Origin: Comamonadaceae bacterium
Lineage (GTDB): Bacteria > Pseudomonadota > Gammaproteobacteria > Burkholderiales > Burkholderiaceae_C
Reading direction: 5' to 3'
DNA: 64,000 nucleotides
NCBI GenBank assembly: GCA_947375135.1
Contig: CANCER010000019.1
Coordinates: forward strand, 1 to 64,000
Positions 16,809-26,865 of this stretch are shown one piece after another. The notes below the pieces were generated by a model. That model did no database searches and was not told where the DNA came from. It saw only the letters and a program-made list of their open reading frames with translations. Numbering within the stretch: position 1 is the stretch's first letter; every line of letters begins with the position of its first letter. The position numbers were made by a program, and so were the translations under genes.

Positions 16809-18125
16809 TTAGTCGCTCTTATGTTTCTTTTGGTTGAGCGCATGCAAAGTCCGCATTTTTTCGGCAATGCGGATTTCCAGTCCGCGCTCCACCGGTTGGT
16901 ACAGACTGAGTCCCTGCAGGCCATCGGGCATGTACTGCTCACCCGCCGCGAAACCGTCTTCTTCGTCATGCGCGTAGCGGTAGCCCTTGCCATAGTCCAG
17001 CTCTTTCATCAACTGGGTGGGCGCATTGCGCAGGTGCATGGGCACCGGTCGGGTGCTGTCCTTCTTGATGAGCGCCTTGGCCGCGTTGTAGGCCTTGTAG
17101 ACCGCATTCGACTTGGGCGCGATGGCGAGATAAACCACGCATTCGGCCAATGCCAACTCACCTTCAGGCGTGCCCAGGCGCTCATAGACTTCGGCCGCAT
17201 CCAGCGCCAGGCGCAGGGCACGCGGGTCGGCCAGGCCGATATCCTCGCTAGCCATGCGGACGAGTCGACGCGCCATATAGCGGGGATCGGCACCGCCATC
17301 GAGCATGCGCACAAACCAGTACAGAGATGCGTCGGGGTCGGAACCACGCACGCTTTTGTGCAGTGCAGAGATCGTGTCGTAAAACTGCTCGCCCCCCTTG
17401 TCATAGCGGCGCATGCGTTCGCCCAGCACTTTGAGCAGCCAGACATCGGTGATCTGTTCCGTCTTTTCCTGCATGGAGGCAATCGCCAGCGTCTCCAGCG
17501 TGTTGAGCAGCCGTCTGGCATCGCCATCGGCATAGGCAATCAGGCGATCCACGGCCGCCGCTTCCACGGGCGGTATGGCACTTTGTGTCAAGGCACGGTC
17601 CACGATTTGCTGCAGGTCTTGGGCAGTGAGCGGCTGCAGCACATAAACCGCTGCCCGTGACAACAGTGCCGAGTTCACCTCAAAAGAAGGATTCTCGGTA
17701 GTCGCGCCAATAAAGGTGAAAAGCCCGCTCTCCACATGCGGCAAAAAGGCGTCCTGCTGGCTTTTGTTGAAGCGGTGGCACTCGTCTACGAACACGATGG
17801 TGTGGCGCTGCTCCAGGCCGTCGCGCGCAATCTGCGCCTGCTCGACCGCCTCGCGGATGTCTTTCACGCCACCGAGCACCGCACTGATGGTGATGAACTG
17901 GGCATCAAAGGCATCGGCCATCAGCCGCGCGATCGTGGTCTTACCGGTGCCGGGCGGGCCCCAAAGAATGCAGCTATGCGGCTGACCGGACTCAAAGGCC
18001 AGCCGCAAGGCCATGCCCTCGCCCAGCAAATGCTGCTGGCCTATGACCTCGCCCAGGCTTTTGGGACGCAGGCGTTCCGCCAAGGGCTGGTGCGTGGGGA
18101 CGTGCTTGCGCGGGGCTTGGGCCAT
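16809..18125 (-). CDS. rarA: Replication-associated recombination protein A (MgsA/RarA AAA+ ATPase)
   Basis: Clamp-loader-like AAA+ ATPase of 438 residues that acts at stalled replication forks with SSB and RecA. Walker A is [15 protein letters not shown] near residue 58, Walker B with sensor is [16 protein letters not shown], and the C-terminal tetramerisation region contains [15 protein letters not shown] and [11 protein letters not shown]. It is the third gene of ftsK-lolA-rarA, an order conserved in many proteobacteria, 16 bp after lolA. Confidence 0.95.
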   Translation of the reverse strand: MAQAPRKHVPTHQPLAERLRPKSLGEVIGQQHLLGEGMALRLAFESGQPHSCILWGPPGTGKTTIARLMADAFDAQFITISAVLGGVKDIREAVEQAQIARDGLEQRHTIVFVDECHRFNKSQQDAFLPHVESGLFTFIGATTENPSFEVNSALLSRAAVYVLQPLTAQDLQQIVDRALTQSAIPPVEAAAVDRLIAYADGDARRLLNTLETLAIASMQEKTEQITDVWLLKVLGERMRRYDKGGEQFYDTISALHKSVRGSDPDASLYWFVRMLDGGADPRYMARRLVRMASEDIGLADPRALRLALDAAEVYERLGTPEGELALAECVVYLAIAPKSNAVYKAYNAAKALIKKDSTRPVPMHLRNAPTQLMKELDYGKGYRYAHDEEDGFAAGEQYMPDGLQGLSLYQPVERGLEIRIAEKMRTLHALNQKKHKSD

Positions 18126-18141
18126 TCGGAAAACGCTGGCG

Positions 18142-18777
18142 CTATTGCTGAATCAGGTCGGCGCCAGCAGGCGGTTTGAACTGGAACGTAGCGGGCTCCA
18201 GCGGCATGTTGGTGCGCAGGGCGCTAAACGACATGACCGAGCGCTGTCCAAAACTGTCCACGATTTCCAGCACCGCCAGATCCGCGCCCTTGAAGCCGAC
18301 ACGCACCGACTGCAGCATGCCCTCTTTGGCCTTCGGGCTCGCCAGCACCCATTCCAGGCCCTCCTTGTCAGGTGCCGCACTCAGGGTGAAGTCTGCTTGC
18401 AAGGCCTTGACATCTGCGGCCGAGGCAATCAAGGCTGCCGGGCTGGAGGCCAGTACAGAAGACTGCTTGCGCGCGGTCACCTGGTTCAGGTCCAGGTCGT
18501 ACAGCCACAAGGTCTGACCGTCGGCGACGATGGTTTGCTCGAAGGGCTTGCGGTAGACGAACTTGAAACGGCTAGGCCTCGAAAACTCGAACGTTCCGCT
18601 GGAACTCTTGCTGCGCGCCGCCTGGCCCTCCTTAGCAGGTGCCGTCACGACCTGTGTGAAGTCGGCGCGACCGGTCTTTGCGGTTTTGACAAAGGCTTCC
18701 AGACTGTCCAGACCCGAGGCGCTGGCAAGCGCCATAGAAGAGAACAGAAAACACACTGCGATTTTTTGGATGAACAT
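18142..18777 (-). CDS. lolA: Outer-membrane lipoprotein carrier protein LolA
   Basis: Periplasmic chaperone of 211 residues that carries lipoproteins from the LolCDE ABC transporter to LolB. It has a cleavable signal peptide (MFIQKIAVCFLFSSMALASA), and the mature part shows FTQVVTAP, GTFEFSRPSRFKFVYRKPFEQ and LWLYDLDLNQVT, the hydrophobic half-barrel segments typical of LolA. ATG at 18777 follows the ftsK stop by 3 bp. Confidence 0.94.
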   Translation of the reverse strand: MFIQKIAVCFLFSSMALASASGLDSLEAFVKTAKTGRADFTQVVTAPAKEGQAARSKSSSGTFEFSRPSRFKFVYRKPFEQTIVADGQTLWLYDLDLNQVTARKQSSVLASSPAALIASAADVKALQADFTLSAAPDKEGLEWVLASPKAKEGMLQSVRVGFKGADLAVLEIVDSFGQRSVMSFSALRTNMPLEPATFQFKPPAGADLIQQ

Positions 18778-18780
18778 GGA

Positions 18781-21129
18781 TTACTCGTTGCGCACGGGCA
18801 CAAGAATGTCGCGCTGACCGCTGCTGCTCATGGAACTGACCAGACCGGCCTTCTCCATGTCTTCCACCAGACGTGCGGCGCGGTTGTAGCCGATCTTGAG
18901 GTGGCGTTGCACCAGCGAAATGCTGGCCTTGCGATTCTTGAGAACGATTTCGACAGCCTGGTCATACATCGGGTCTTTTTCGCCCGTCGCATCGCCCGCG
19001 CCGCCACTCCCGTCTTCGTTGTCCACGGTACCGCCTTCGAGGATGCCCTCGATGTAATTGGGCTCGCCCTGGGCTTTGAGGTAATCCACCACCCGGTGCA
19101 CTTCCTCGTCGCTGACAAAGGCGCCGTGCACCCGGATCGGCAGTCCGGTTCCACTGGGCATGTAGAGCATGTCACCCATACCCAACAGCGCCTCGGCACC
19201 CATCTGGTCCAGAATGGTGCGGCTGTCGATCTTGCTGGAAACCTGGAAGGCAATGCGAGTCGGGATATTGGCCTTGATCAGCCCGGTAATCACGTCCACG
19301 CTGGGACGTTGTGTGGCCAGAATCAAGTGGATGCCGGCGGCACGTGCCTTTTGCGCCAGGCGGGCGATCAACTCTTCAATCTTCTTGCCCACCACCATCA
19401 TCAGATCGGCCAGCTCATCGATCACCACCACGATGTGCGGCAGGCGCTCCAGCGGCTCAGGCGCCTCGGGCGTCAGGCTGAAGGGGTTGCCGATCAACTC
19501 GCCACGGGCCTTGGCCTCGTCCATCTTGGTGTTGTAGCCGGCCAGGTTGCGCACGCCCATTTTGCTCAGCAGTTTGTAGCGCCGCTCCATTTCCATCACG
19601 CACCAGTTCAGCCCGTTGGCAGCCTGCTTCATGTCGGTGACCACCGGGCAGAGCAAATGCGGGATGCCTTCGTAGATCGACATTTCCAGCATCTTGGGGT
19701 CGATCATCAAGAGGCGCACATCGCGCGCTTCGGCCTTGTAGAGCAGGCTCAAAATCATCGCATTGATACCCACCGATTTGCCGGAGCCGGTGGTGCCGGC
19801 CACCAGCACGTGCGGCATCTTGGCCAGATCGGCCACGATAGGGTTGCCGATGATGTCTTTGCCCAAGCCCATGGTGAGCATGGACTTGGCTTCGTTATAG
19901 ATTTGCGAGCCCAGAATCTCCGCCAACCGGATGCTCTGGCGCTTGGCATTGGGCAACTCCAGGGCCATGTAATTCTTGCCCGGAATGGTTTCCACCACAC
20001 GGATAGACACCAGACTCAGTGAACGCGCCAGGTCCTTGGCCAGGCCCACAATTTGCGCGCCCTTGACGCCGGTGGCAGGCTCAATTTCGTAACGGGTAAT
20101 CACCGGGCCGGGCTGGGCCAGCACCACGCGGGCTTCCACGCCAAAGTCCTTCAGCCGCTTTTCGATCATGCGGCTGGTCATCTCCAGCGTGTCCGGCGAG
20201 ACGGTTTCCTGGCGCATCAAGGCCTCATCCAGCAAAGCCACCTGCGGCAGCTTGCTGTCTGGCATTTCGGTAAACAAGGGCTTCTGACGCTCCTTGGCGA
20301 CACGCTGGCTCTGAGGCACTTCAACCTGCATCGGCGGTTCCATGATGACCGGTGCGGCGTGGTGGTGTTGAACGATCACTTCGCGCTCGTCCAACACGAT
20401 TTCCTCGCGTTCGCGCATGGCCTGCAGCCCGATTTCTATATCCTGCGCCATCTCGCGCTTCTCACGTTGCTGCTCGATAAAGGAGTAGGCCCAGGCCCCC
20501 AGACGCTCGGCCACCTGCATCCAGGAAAAACGGAACACCAGCGCGCAACCCACCAGGCCCAGCACAATGGCCACCAGCGCGGAGCCGGAAAAGCCCAGCC
20601 AGCGTGCACTCCAGGCGCCCAAGGCATAGCCCAGCACGCCACCGCTGTGCCCGGGCAAGAGGGACTCAAAACGGAACATACGGGTCCACTCCAGGGTCGC
20701 ACTGCTATAGAGCAGCAGGCCCAAACCCAGCCAGAAGGTCCAGCGTTGCGAGAGCAAGGGCGTCCGCCCTCCGGGTACCGGCGACTCCTGGGGCTGTAAC
20801 TCATCACCGCGCAGGCGTTGTGCCAACAGGGCAAGCCATTGGCGCAACGCCACGGCCAGGCACCACCAGGCGGAGAAGCCGAGCAAGAAGTAGCTCATAT
20901 CCGCAATCCACGCACCCAGGCGCCCGGCGCGGTTGAACACACCGGCCACGGCACCCGAAGTCGTCCATGCCGCGTCCTGCGGCGAATAGCTCAACATGGC
21001 GATCAGCCAGATGGCAATCAGCACAAAGCCTGCGACCAGGGCCGTTTCATGGGCGAAACGTGCAAAGCCCGTAGGCGGCTCAGCCGCACGTGACGCGGAA
21101 GATTGGGGCGTATGGAGCGAATATGTCAT
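18781..21129 (-). CDS. ftsK: DNA translocase FtsK
   Basis: Division-septum DNA pump that clears chromosome termini and activates XerCD at dif. 782 residues: four N-terminal transmembrane segments, a short linker with charged residues (about 200-300), then the RecA-like motor with Walker [11 protein letters not shown] and Walker [15 protein letters not shown], and a C-terminal winged-helix gamma domain ([23 protein letters not shown]) that reads KOPS. The linker is short, as in SpoIIIE/FtsK of many Burkholderiales. ATG 21129 is chosen because it opens the membrane domain; the ORF extends further without coding character. Divergent from trxB. Confidence 0.95.
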   Translation of the reverse strand: MTYSLHTPQSSASRAAEPPTGFARFAHETALVAGFVLIAIWLIAMLSYSPQDAAWTTSGAVAGVFNRAGRLGAWIADMSYFLLGFSAWWCLAVALRQWLALLAQRLRGDELQPQESPVPGGRTPLLSQRWTFWLGLGLLLYSSATLEWTRMFRFESLLPGHSGGVLGYALGAWSARWLGFSGSALVAIVLGLVGCALVFRFSWMQVAERLGAWAYSFIEQQREKREMAQDIEIGLQAMREREEIVLDEREVIVQHHHAAPVIMEPPMQVEVPQSQRVAKERQKPLFTEMPDSKLPQVALLDEALMRQETVSPDTLEMTSRMIEKRLKDFGVEARVVLAQPGPVITRYEIEPATGVKGAQIVGLAKDLARSLSLVSIRVVETIPGKNYMALELPNAKRQSIRLAEILGSQIYNEAKSMLTMGLGKDIIGNPIVADLAKMPHVLVAGTTGSGKSVGINAMILSLLYKAEARDVRLLMIDPKMLEMSIYEGIPHLLCPVVTDMKQAANGLNWCVMEMERRYKLLSKMGVRNLAGYNTKMDEAKARGELIGNPFSLTPEAPEPLERLPHIVVVIDELADLMMVVGKKIEELIARLAQKARAAGIHLILATQRPSVDVITGLIKANIPTRIAFQVSSKIDSRTILDQMGAEALLGMGDMLYMPSGTGLPIRVHGAFVSDEEVHRVVDYLKAQGEPNYIEGILEGGTVDNEDGSGGAGDATGEKDPMYDQAVEIVLKNRKASISLVQRHLKIGYNRAARLVEDMEKAGLVSSMSSSGQRDILVPVRNE

Positions 21130-21269
21130 TTGAAAAACCAGTGCCTGTAAGCTTAACCCAAGCCAAAAACTCGCATAACCTGACCCGAAGGGGGTCAAGT
21201 CCCACTTATTTACAATCCAAGACACGGGCGGCAAGCGCACTTGCCCGACCCTTTGTCACCAATCTCTGA

Positions 21270-22229
<960 letters not shown>

Positions 22230-22269
22230 GACGCCAGCGGGCTGTAAGAGGCCCGCTGCGCCTTCAGGC

Positions 22270-22275
22270 TATAAT
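22270..22275 (+). promoter_or_regulatory. Possible -10 element for rpmB-rpmG
   Basis: A perfect TATAAT lies 141 bp upstream of rpmB, just past the trxB 3' hairpin (AGCGGGC / GCCCGCT near 22236-22257). No good -35 hexamer at 17 bp is visible. If used, the ribosomal protein mRNA would have a leader of about 135 nt. Confidence 0.35.
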
Positions 22276-22415
22276 CTCAGGCTTTGCTGGAAACAGCATC
22301 AGGGTTACCGCCACCCTTTTTCTTGGCGAGGTGAGGCTACAGCGAGATCAGGCAATTTTGCACACCGCAAATTGTTTTGATCGCCAGTAATAGCCGTAAA
22401 TATCGGAGTGTCCTC

Positions 22416-22649
22416 ATGGCACGCGTATGCGAAGTAACGGGTAAAGGCCCGATGGTCGGAAACAATGTTTCCCACGCCAATAACAAAACCAAACGCCGGT
22501 TCCTGCCGAACCTGCAATACCGCCGTTTCTGGGTCGAGTCAGAAAACCGTTGGATCCGTTTGCGGATTTCGAACGCGGGTCTGCGTTTGATCGACAAAAA
22601 CGGTATTGATGTTGTGCTCGCAGATCTGCGCGCACGTGGCCAAGCTTAA
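22416..22649 (+). CDS. rpmB: 50S ribosomal protein L28
   Basis: Basic ribosomal protein of 77 residues with the L28 pattern [33 protein letters not shown] and [17 protein letters not shown]. The upstream ATCGGAG sits at a suitable distance from ATG 22416. It precedes rpmG by 11 bp; the pair is a conserved two-gene operon. Confidence 0.97.
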   Translation: MARVCEVTGKGPMVGNNVSHANNKTKRRFLPNLQYRRFWVESENRWIRLRISNAGLRLIDKNGIDVVLADLRARGQA

Positions 22650-22660
22650 GGAGTAGCACC

Positions 22661-22831
22661 ATGGCAACCAAAGGCGGACGCGAAAAAATCAAGCTTGAAT
22701 CTACAGCTGGCACCGGTCACTTCTACACCACCAGCAAGAACAAGAAAACCATGCCCGAGAAGATGCTGATCAAGAAATTTGATCCCAAGGCTCGCAAGCA
22801 TGTGGACTACAAGGAAATGAAGCTGAAGTAA
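22661..22831 (+). CDS. rpmG: 50S ribosomal protein L33
   Basis: Short gene of 56 codons: [19 protein letters not shown] at the N terminus, then [16 protein letters not shown] and [19 protein letters not shown]. This is the zinc-free (Cys-less) form of L33 common in Proteobacteria. An AAGGAG sequence lies 9 bp upstream of the ATG. A strong terminator follows 24 bp after the stop. Confidence 0.97.
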   Translation: MATKGGREKIKLESTAGTGHFYTTSKNKKTMPEKMLIKKFDPKARKHVDYKEMKLK

Positions 22832-22853
22832 TTCTTCGCTTTGCTCTACAAGA

Positions 22854-22877
22854 AGGCCCGCTTAGGCGGGCTTTTTT
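22854..22877 (+). terminator. Intrinsic terminator of rpmB-rpmG
   Basis: GCCCGC (22856-22861) pairs with GCGGGC (22866-22871) across a 4-nt loop and is followed directly by six T residues. Confidence 0.92.
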
Positions 22878-22966
22878 GCGTCTGCTTGTTTTGTCTGTGC
22901 GCGCGTGTCCGACAGAGTGACGTGACTTCTAGGCACTGCAGTCGGAGAGACGTTTCTTCTGGCGCT

Positions 22967-23042
22967 GCGGGATGGATGGCATGGGCAACTTCCTCATGGT
23001 GGAGTAACACAAATCGTCAGCAGCCCATGCCATCCATCCCGC
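22967..23042 (+). repeat. Conserved-core hairpin, copy A (subtype 1)
   Basis: Perfect 20-bp inverted repeat (22967-22986 with 23023-23042), extended by one T-G pair, around a 36-nt loop. The loop contains the 25-nt core (22992-23016) that starts CCTCATGGTGGAGTA and ends CACAAATCG. The same core recurs at 23266-23290, 52022-52046 and 52247-52271 on unrelated stems. Within the core GTG and CAC can pair around AGTA; copy A has one change (A for C) that weakens this inner stem. The core is on the plus strand, downstream of the rpmG terminator. No T-run follows, so it is not an ordinary terminator. Family not recognised. Confidence 0.85.
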
Positions 23043-23238
23043 GACATTTGGGAGATCCAGCGCATTCAGACACGCGCTTCGGTCGAACAACTTCTTGCGA
23101 AAGAGGGAGTCCGGAACGTGCTTGGCGCTTGGGTCTGTGCGCGTGACGTTGAACGTCAAGCAGGTGGCGTTTGGCGTTATACGTCCAGCACTCGGCGCCA
23201 CGGTATTTGGTATTGCAATGCAACCCGAGCCAATCACT

Positions 23239-23316
23239 GGCGGGGGATGGGGTGTCGGCGCTGGCCGATTTGTGGTACCCCACTATGAGGCCGGCGCCGA
23301 TACCCCATCGCCCGCC
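23239..23316 (-). repeat. Conserved-core hairpin, copy B (subtype 2)
   Basis: Inverted repeat with 28-bp arms (23239-23266 with 23289-23316): 25 Watson-Crick pairs, two differences that are G-T pairs on the plus strand, and one G-G mismatch. The 25-nt core at 23266-23290 reads, on the minus strand, CCTCATAGTGGGGTA then CCACAAATCG, identical to copy D. In the core GTGG and CCAC can pair around GGTA. It lies 45 bp beyond the stop of the minus-strand desaturase gene, with its core in the same sense as that gene, and forms an inverted pair with copy A, 196 bp away. Confidence 0.83.
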
Positions 23317-23361
23317 CGACCGGAGTAACGCAGCGTATGCTCCCCCGAACGACCTAAAACA

Positions 23362-24576
23362 CTAAACCCGCGCAGCCCGCAAGCGCATAGAGAACTCGCA
23401 CAGCGCAGCAATACCGCTGGCTTCCGCCCGGTGACACCAGGCCTGCAACTCAAGCGCCAGTTGGTCACGCGACACATGCGTGTTCAGCCACATCTGACGC
23501 AACTCCTCGCGCATCGTCACCATCTTGTCCAGCACCGGCGAAGCGGCCAGAGCCCTTACCAATACAGGCATCACAGCAGCAGGCACCTTCTCCTGATCGC
23601 GGTGCATCCAACGCTTGGCGGCCTTGCAAACGGCCGCATCGGCGCTGCGGGACTTCATGGCTTCAAACTCATCACGCGCCGCCTGGCGCACACCCTTGGC
23701 GTAACTTGCCATGATCTCGTAGCGGTTGGCAATCAGCGCTTCCAGCGTCTTTTCATCGGCCACCGGACGAATGTCACCGTAGGCAGCCTTGGGCGGTGTC
23801 TTCTTCACCCTGGCCAGGCCAACCATCTGCATCAGGCTGATATACATCCAGCCGATATCGAACTCGTAGGGCTTGACCGACAACTTGGCAGAGGTCGGAT
23901 AGGTGTGGTGGTTGTTATGCAACTCCTCACCGGCAATCAGAATGCCCCAGGGGGAGATATTGGTGCTGGCATCGGGCGCCTCGAAATTGCGGTAACCCCA
24001 GTAGTGCCCGGCGCCATTGATAATGCCGGCCGCCATGATGGGCGTCCAGGCCATTTGCAGGGCCCACACGGCCACACCGGCAGCACCGAACAGAGCCAGA
24101 TCAATGATCATCATGAGCCCCACACCCTGCCAGGAGAAGCGCGTGTACAGATTGCGCTCCAGCCAGTCATTCGGCGTGCCGTGGCCGTAGCGGGCCAGGG
24201 TTTCCAGGTTTCTGGATTCGGCACGGTACAGCTCGGCGCCTTGCAGCAGTACGGTCTTGATGCCATACACATGCGGGCTGTGCGGGTCTTCGGGTTGCTC
24301 GCACTTGGCGTGGTGCTTGCGGTGGATGGAAGCCCACTCCTTGGTCACCTGACCGGTGGTCAGCCACAGCCAGAAGCGAAAGAAGTGCGATGCAAGGGGG
24401 TGCAGATCGAGTGCGCGGTGGGCCTGATGCCGGTGCAAAAACACGGTCACGCTGATCATGGTGATATGCGTCATGCCCAGAGCCGCCAGCACAATCTGCC
24501 ACCAGGTCCAAGCCAGGGCACCATGCGCCAGCCACTCGATTGCTGCGTTCAGCACAGCCCAGTCAGGAAACAACAT
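23362..24576 (-). CDS. Membrane fatty acid (delta-9 type) desaturase
   Basis: Integral di-iron desaturase that introduces a double bond into acyl chains, probably for membrane fluidity. The 404 residues contain the three His boxes HRHQAHR (48-54), HRKHH (85-89) and HNNHHTYP (220-227) between hydrophobic segments, as in acyl-CoA/acyl-lipid desaturases. A basic, helical C-terminal region of about 120 residues extends past the catalytic domain, a common feature of proteobacterial DesA-like proteins. Start at ATG 24576. Single gene; converges on rpmG across the hairpin pair A/B. Confidence 0.92.
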   Translation of the reverse strand: MLFPDWAVLNAAIEWLAHGALAWTWWQIVLAALGMTHITMISVTVFLHRHQAHRALDLHPLASHFFRFWLWLTTGQVTKEWASIHRKHHAKCEQPEDPHSPHVYGIKTVLLQGAELYRAESRNLETLARYGHGTPNDWLERNLYTRFSWQGVGLMMIIDLALFGAAGVAVWALQMAWTPIMAAGIINGAGHYWGYRNFEAPDASTNISPWGILIAGEELHNNHHTYPTSAKLSVKPYEFDIGWMYISLMQMVGLARVKKTPPKAAYGDIRPVADEKTLEALIANRYEIMASYAKGVRQAARDEFEAMKSRSADAAVCKAAKRWMHRDQEKVPAAVMPVLVRALAASPVLDKMVTMREELRQMWLNTHVSRDQLALELQAWCHRAEASGIAALCEFSMRLRAARV

Positions 24577-24688
24577 ACATTCACCAATTTATATAAGAGT
24601 AATGCGCATTCGGCCGGCGCCCCATCCAACGAGGCGCCGCGCCATTTTAGGACGCAGGGCGGGCCTGCCAAGCCGCGTTTTCCCTGCC

Positions 24689-25960
24689 CTACTTCTTTTG
24701 CCAGACGGCCGCAAAGAACCCGTCGGTCTGGTGCAGATGCGGCCACAGGCGCAAGTAAAGTTGCCCGTCCTCGCCGCCGCTGCACAGGCTTGCAGCGTCC
24801 GCCACTTTCAGCCCGGTCAACACCTCTCTCACTGACATGGGGGTGAAGTCCGGGTTGGCAAGGCTGAAGGCTTCGGCAATGGCCTCGTTCTCCTGCGGCA
24901 GCACGCTGCAGGTGGCGTAGACCAGTCGACCGCCGGACTTCAGCAAGCGCGCAGCACTTTGCAAAATCGAAGTCTGCTTGACCGTCATCTCTTCCACGGT
25001 CTGCAGGGTCTGGCGCCATTTCAGATCGGGGTTGCGCCGCAGCGTCCCCAGGCCGCTGCAGGGTGCATCCACCAGCACACGGTCGATCTTGCCGGCCAGG
25101 CGCTTGACGCGCTCGTCCCGTTCGTGGGCGATGGCTGCGGGGTGCACATTCGACAAGCCGCTTCGCGCCTGGCGCGGCTTGAACGAGTCGAGGCGGTGCG
25201 CCGAGGTATCAAAGGCGTACAGACGTCCGGTGCTGCGCATGGCAGCACCCAGGGCCAGGGTCTTGCCACCGGCACCGGCACAAAAGTCCACCACCATTTC
25301 GCTGCGCTTGGCATCCACCAGCATGGCCAGCAGCTGTGAGCCTTCGTCCTGCACCTCGAAGTCGCCCCGTGTAAAGGCTTCCATCTTGTTCAAGGCCGGG
25401 CGTCCGGAAATACGCAGACCCCAAGGGGAATACGGCGTGGGCACGGCCTTGATGCCGGCCTTGGCCAGTTCCTTCTGGATGTCAGCGCGCTTGGCTTTGA
25501 AGTCATTGACGCGCAGATCCAGGCCGGCGCCTTTGTTCAGGCTTTCCACCAGGGGCCAGAAACCGGCACCCAGTTGGTCTTTGAGGGGCTGCACCAGCCA
25601 CTCGGGCAGGTTGTGTCGATGGCGCTCCATGAGGTCGGCTGGGTCGACTTTTTCGCAATCGTCGATCCAGCGGGTTTCCTGGTCGGTCAGCGCACTGCGC
25701 AAAAAGTCACCGGGACCATAAAAGCCCAGAATCGCCATGCGGCGTTCCTTAGGGCCACTCCCCGAGGGGGCGAGGTGGTCAAACAACTGCTTTTTGCGCA
25801 GCACGGTGTATACGGTTTCGGCCATGGTGGCACGCTCGCGTGGCCCCAGACCGCGGTTGTCGCGGAAAAAGCGGGCCACAATAGCGTCCGCCGGATGATC
25901 GAATTTAAGAGACAGCCTGACCAGTTCGGCGCAGGCATCCAACAAGGCTTTTGGGTGCAT
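24689..25960 (-). CDS. RsmB/NOP family rRNA (cytosine-C5)-methyltransferase
   Basis: SAM-dependent m5C methyltransferase of 423 residues from ATG 25960. SAM motif I is VDFCAGAGGKTLALG, motif IV with the first conserved Cys is DAPCSGLGTLRRNPDLKW, and motif VI with the catalytic Cys is YATCSVLPQENE. The N-terminal region is short and is not a clear NusB domain, so it may be an RsmB-like paralogue and not RsmB itself. Two upstream ATG/GTG codons (25978, 26011) overlap the divergent DUF1653 gene and are less likely starts. Confidence 0.85.
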   Translation of the reverse strand: MHPKALLDACAELVRLSLKFDHPADAIVARFFRDNRGLGPRERATMAETVYTVLRKKQLFDHLAPSGSGPKERRMAILGFYGPGDFLRSALTDQETRWIDDCEKVDPADLMERHRHNLPEWLVQPLKDQLGAGFWPLVESLNKGAGLDLRVNDFKAKRADIQKELAKAGIKAVPTPYSPWGLRISGRPALNKMEAFTRGDFEVQDEGSQLLAMLVDAKRSEMVVDFCAGAGGKTLALGAAMRSTGRLYAFDTSAHRLDSFKPRQARSGLSNVHPAAIAHERDERVKRLAGKIDRVLVDAPCSGLGTLRRNPDLKWRQTLQTVEEMTVKQTSILQSAARLLKSGGRLVYATCSVLPQENEAIAEAFSLANPDFTPMSVREVLTGLKVADAASLCSGGEDGQLYLRLWPHLHQTDGFFAAVWQKK

Positions 25961-25976
25961 AACCGAGTATTGTCCC

Positions 25977-26228
25977 ATGACTGAAGAAAACCTCCCGCCA
26001 CTGATCACCACAGCACCCGGTTTGTACCGGCATTACAAGGGCAATTTGTATGAAGTGGTGGACACCGTGCGCCACAGTGAAACCTGTGAACCCATGACCC
26101 TGTACCGCGCGCTTTATGGCGAACGCGGCCTGTGGGTGCGCCCAGCGGCCATGTTTCAGGAAGACATTGCGTTCCAGGGCATACGCCAGCCGCGCTTTGC
26201 CAAAGTGCCTGACGACACCGCCTCCTGA
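25977..26228 (+). CDS. DUF1653 domain protein
   Basis: Protein of 83 residues with the DUF1653 pattern PGLYRHYKGNLYEVVDTVRHSE (segments PGLYRHYKG and YEVVDTVRHSET), TLYRALYG and WVRPAAMF. The family is widespread, short and of unknown function. It starts 17 bp from the divergent methyltransferase start and converges with purN. Confidence 0.88.
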   Translation: MTEENLPPLITTAPGLYRHYKGNLYEVVDTVRHSETCEPMTLYRALYGERGLWVRPAAMFQEDIAFQGIRQPRFAKVPDDTAS

Positions 26229-26238
26229 GTTCCTAAGG

Positions 26239-26832
26239 TCAACTGCCCTGCAGCAGGCGCGCAATGGCACGCGGGTAGATCAGGTGCTCCTGGGTGAGCA
26301 CCCGGGCGGCCAGGGTAGCCTCGGTATCGTCCGGCAACACCGGTACCACGGCCTGCTCCAGGATCGGGCCGTGGTCCAGTTCGGCTGTCACCCAATGCAC
26401 CGTGGCACCGGCGAACTTGCAACCCGCCTCAATGGCGCGCAGGTGCGTATGCAGCCCGGTGAAGGCCGGCAGCAGGGACGGGTGGATGTTGGTCAGGCGC
26501 CCGGCAAAGCGATCCACAAAGGCAGGCGTGAGGATGCGCATGAAACCGGCCAGCACCACCAGCGCGGGATGCTCCTGCGTGTCATAGGCGCTGATGCGCT
26601 CTGCCAACGCCGCATCAAAGGCTTCGCGACTGGGGTAGGTCTTGTGGTCCAGCACTTCGGCGGCAATGCCTTGGGACCGCGCAAACTCCAGGCCCTTGGC
26701 ATCGGCCTTGTTGCTCATGACCGCAGCGATCTTCGTGCCATAGCGCTTGGCCCAGTTCTCGCGCTCGGCAACACGCACCAAAGCCGCCATGTTGGAGCCG
26801 CCACCGGAAATCAGAATGACAATGTTTTTCAT
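26239..26832 (-). CDS. purN: Phosphoribosylglycinamide formyltransferase 1
   Basis: GAR transformylase that transfers formyl from 10-formyl-THF to GAR, third step of purine synthesis. The 197 residues show the phosphate loop ISGGGSNM at 8-15, LAGFMRILTPAFV, the catalytic Asn/His in NIHPSLLPAF and the Asp in ELDHGPILEQ. Stands between DUF1653 (convergent) and the exported ligase upstream. Confidence 0.96.
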   Translation of the reverse strand: MKNIVILISGGGSNMAALVRVAERENWAKRYGTKIAAVMSNKADAKGLEFARSQGIAAEVLDHKTYPSREAFDAALAERISAYDTQEHPALVVLAGFMRILTPAFVDRFAGRLTNIHPSLLPAFTGLHTHLRAIEAGCKFAGATVHWVTAELDHGPILEQAVVPVLPDDTEATLAARVLTQEHLIYPRAIARLLQGS

Positions 26833-26865
26833 GTGGCGCCGATTTTGTCACGCTACGGTCACGGC

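Noticed and set aside
18013-20022. 669-codon frame opposite lolA and ftsK
   Set aside because: Spans two well-supported genes on the other strand and has the His/Gln/Arg-rich composition of an antisense frame.
21176-21196. TGACCC-GAA-GGGTCA hairpin in the ftsK-trxB gap as an operator
   Set aside because: Short and isolated; no matching regulator or second copy seen.
22967-23316. Hairpins A/B as integron attC sites or intrinsic terminators
   Set aside because: No integrase-type R'/R'' core sites (GTTRRRY) at the outer ends, conserved sequence is in the loop and not the ends, and no T-runs follow.
22878-23361. Short open frames across the hairpin pair A/B on both strands
   Set aside because: They run through the inverted repeats, have no ribosome binding site, and similar peptides arise at C/D only because the repeat is shared.
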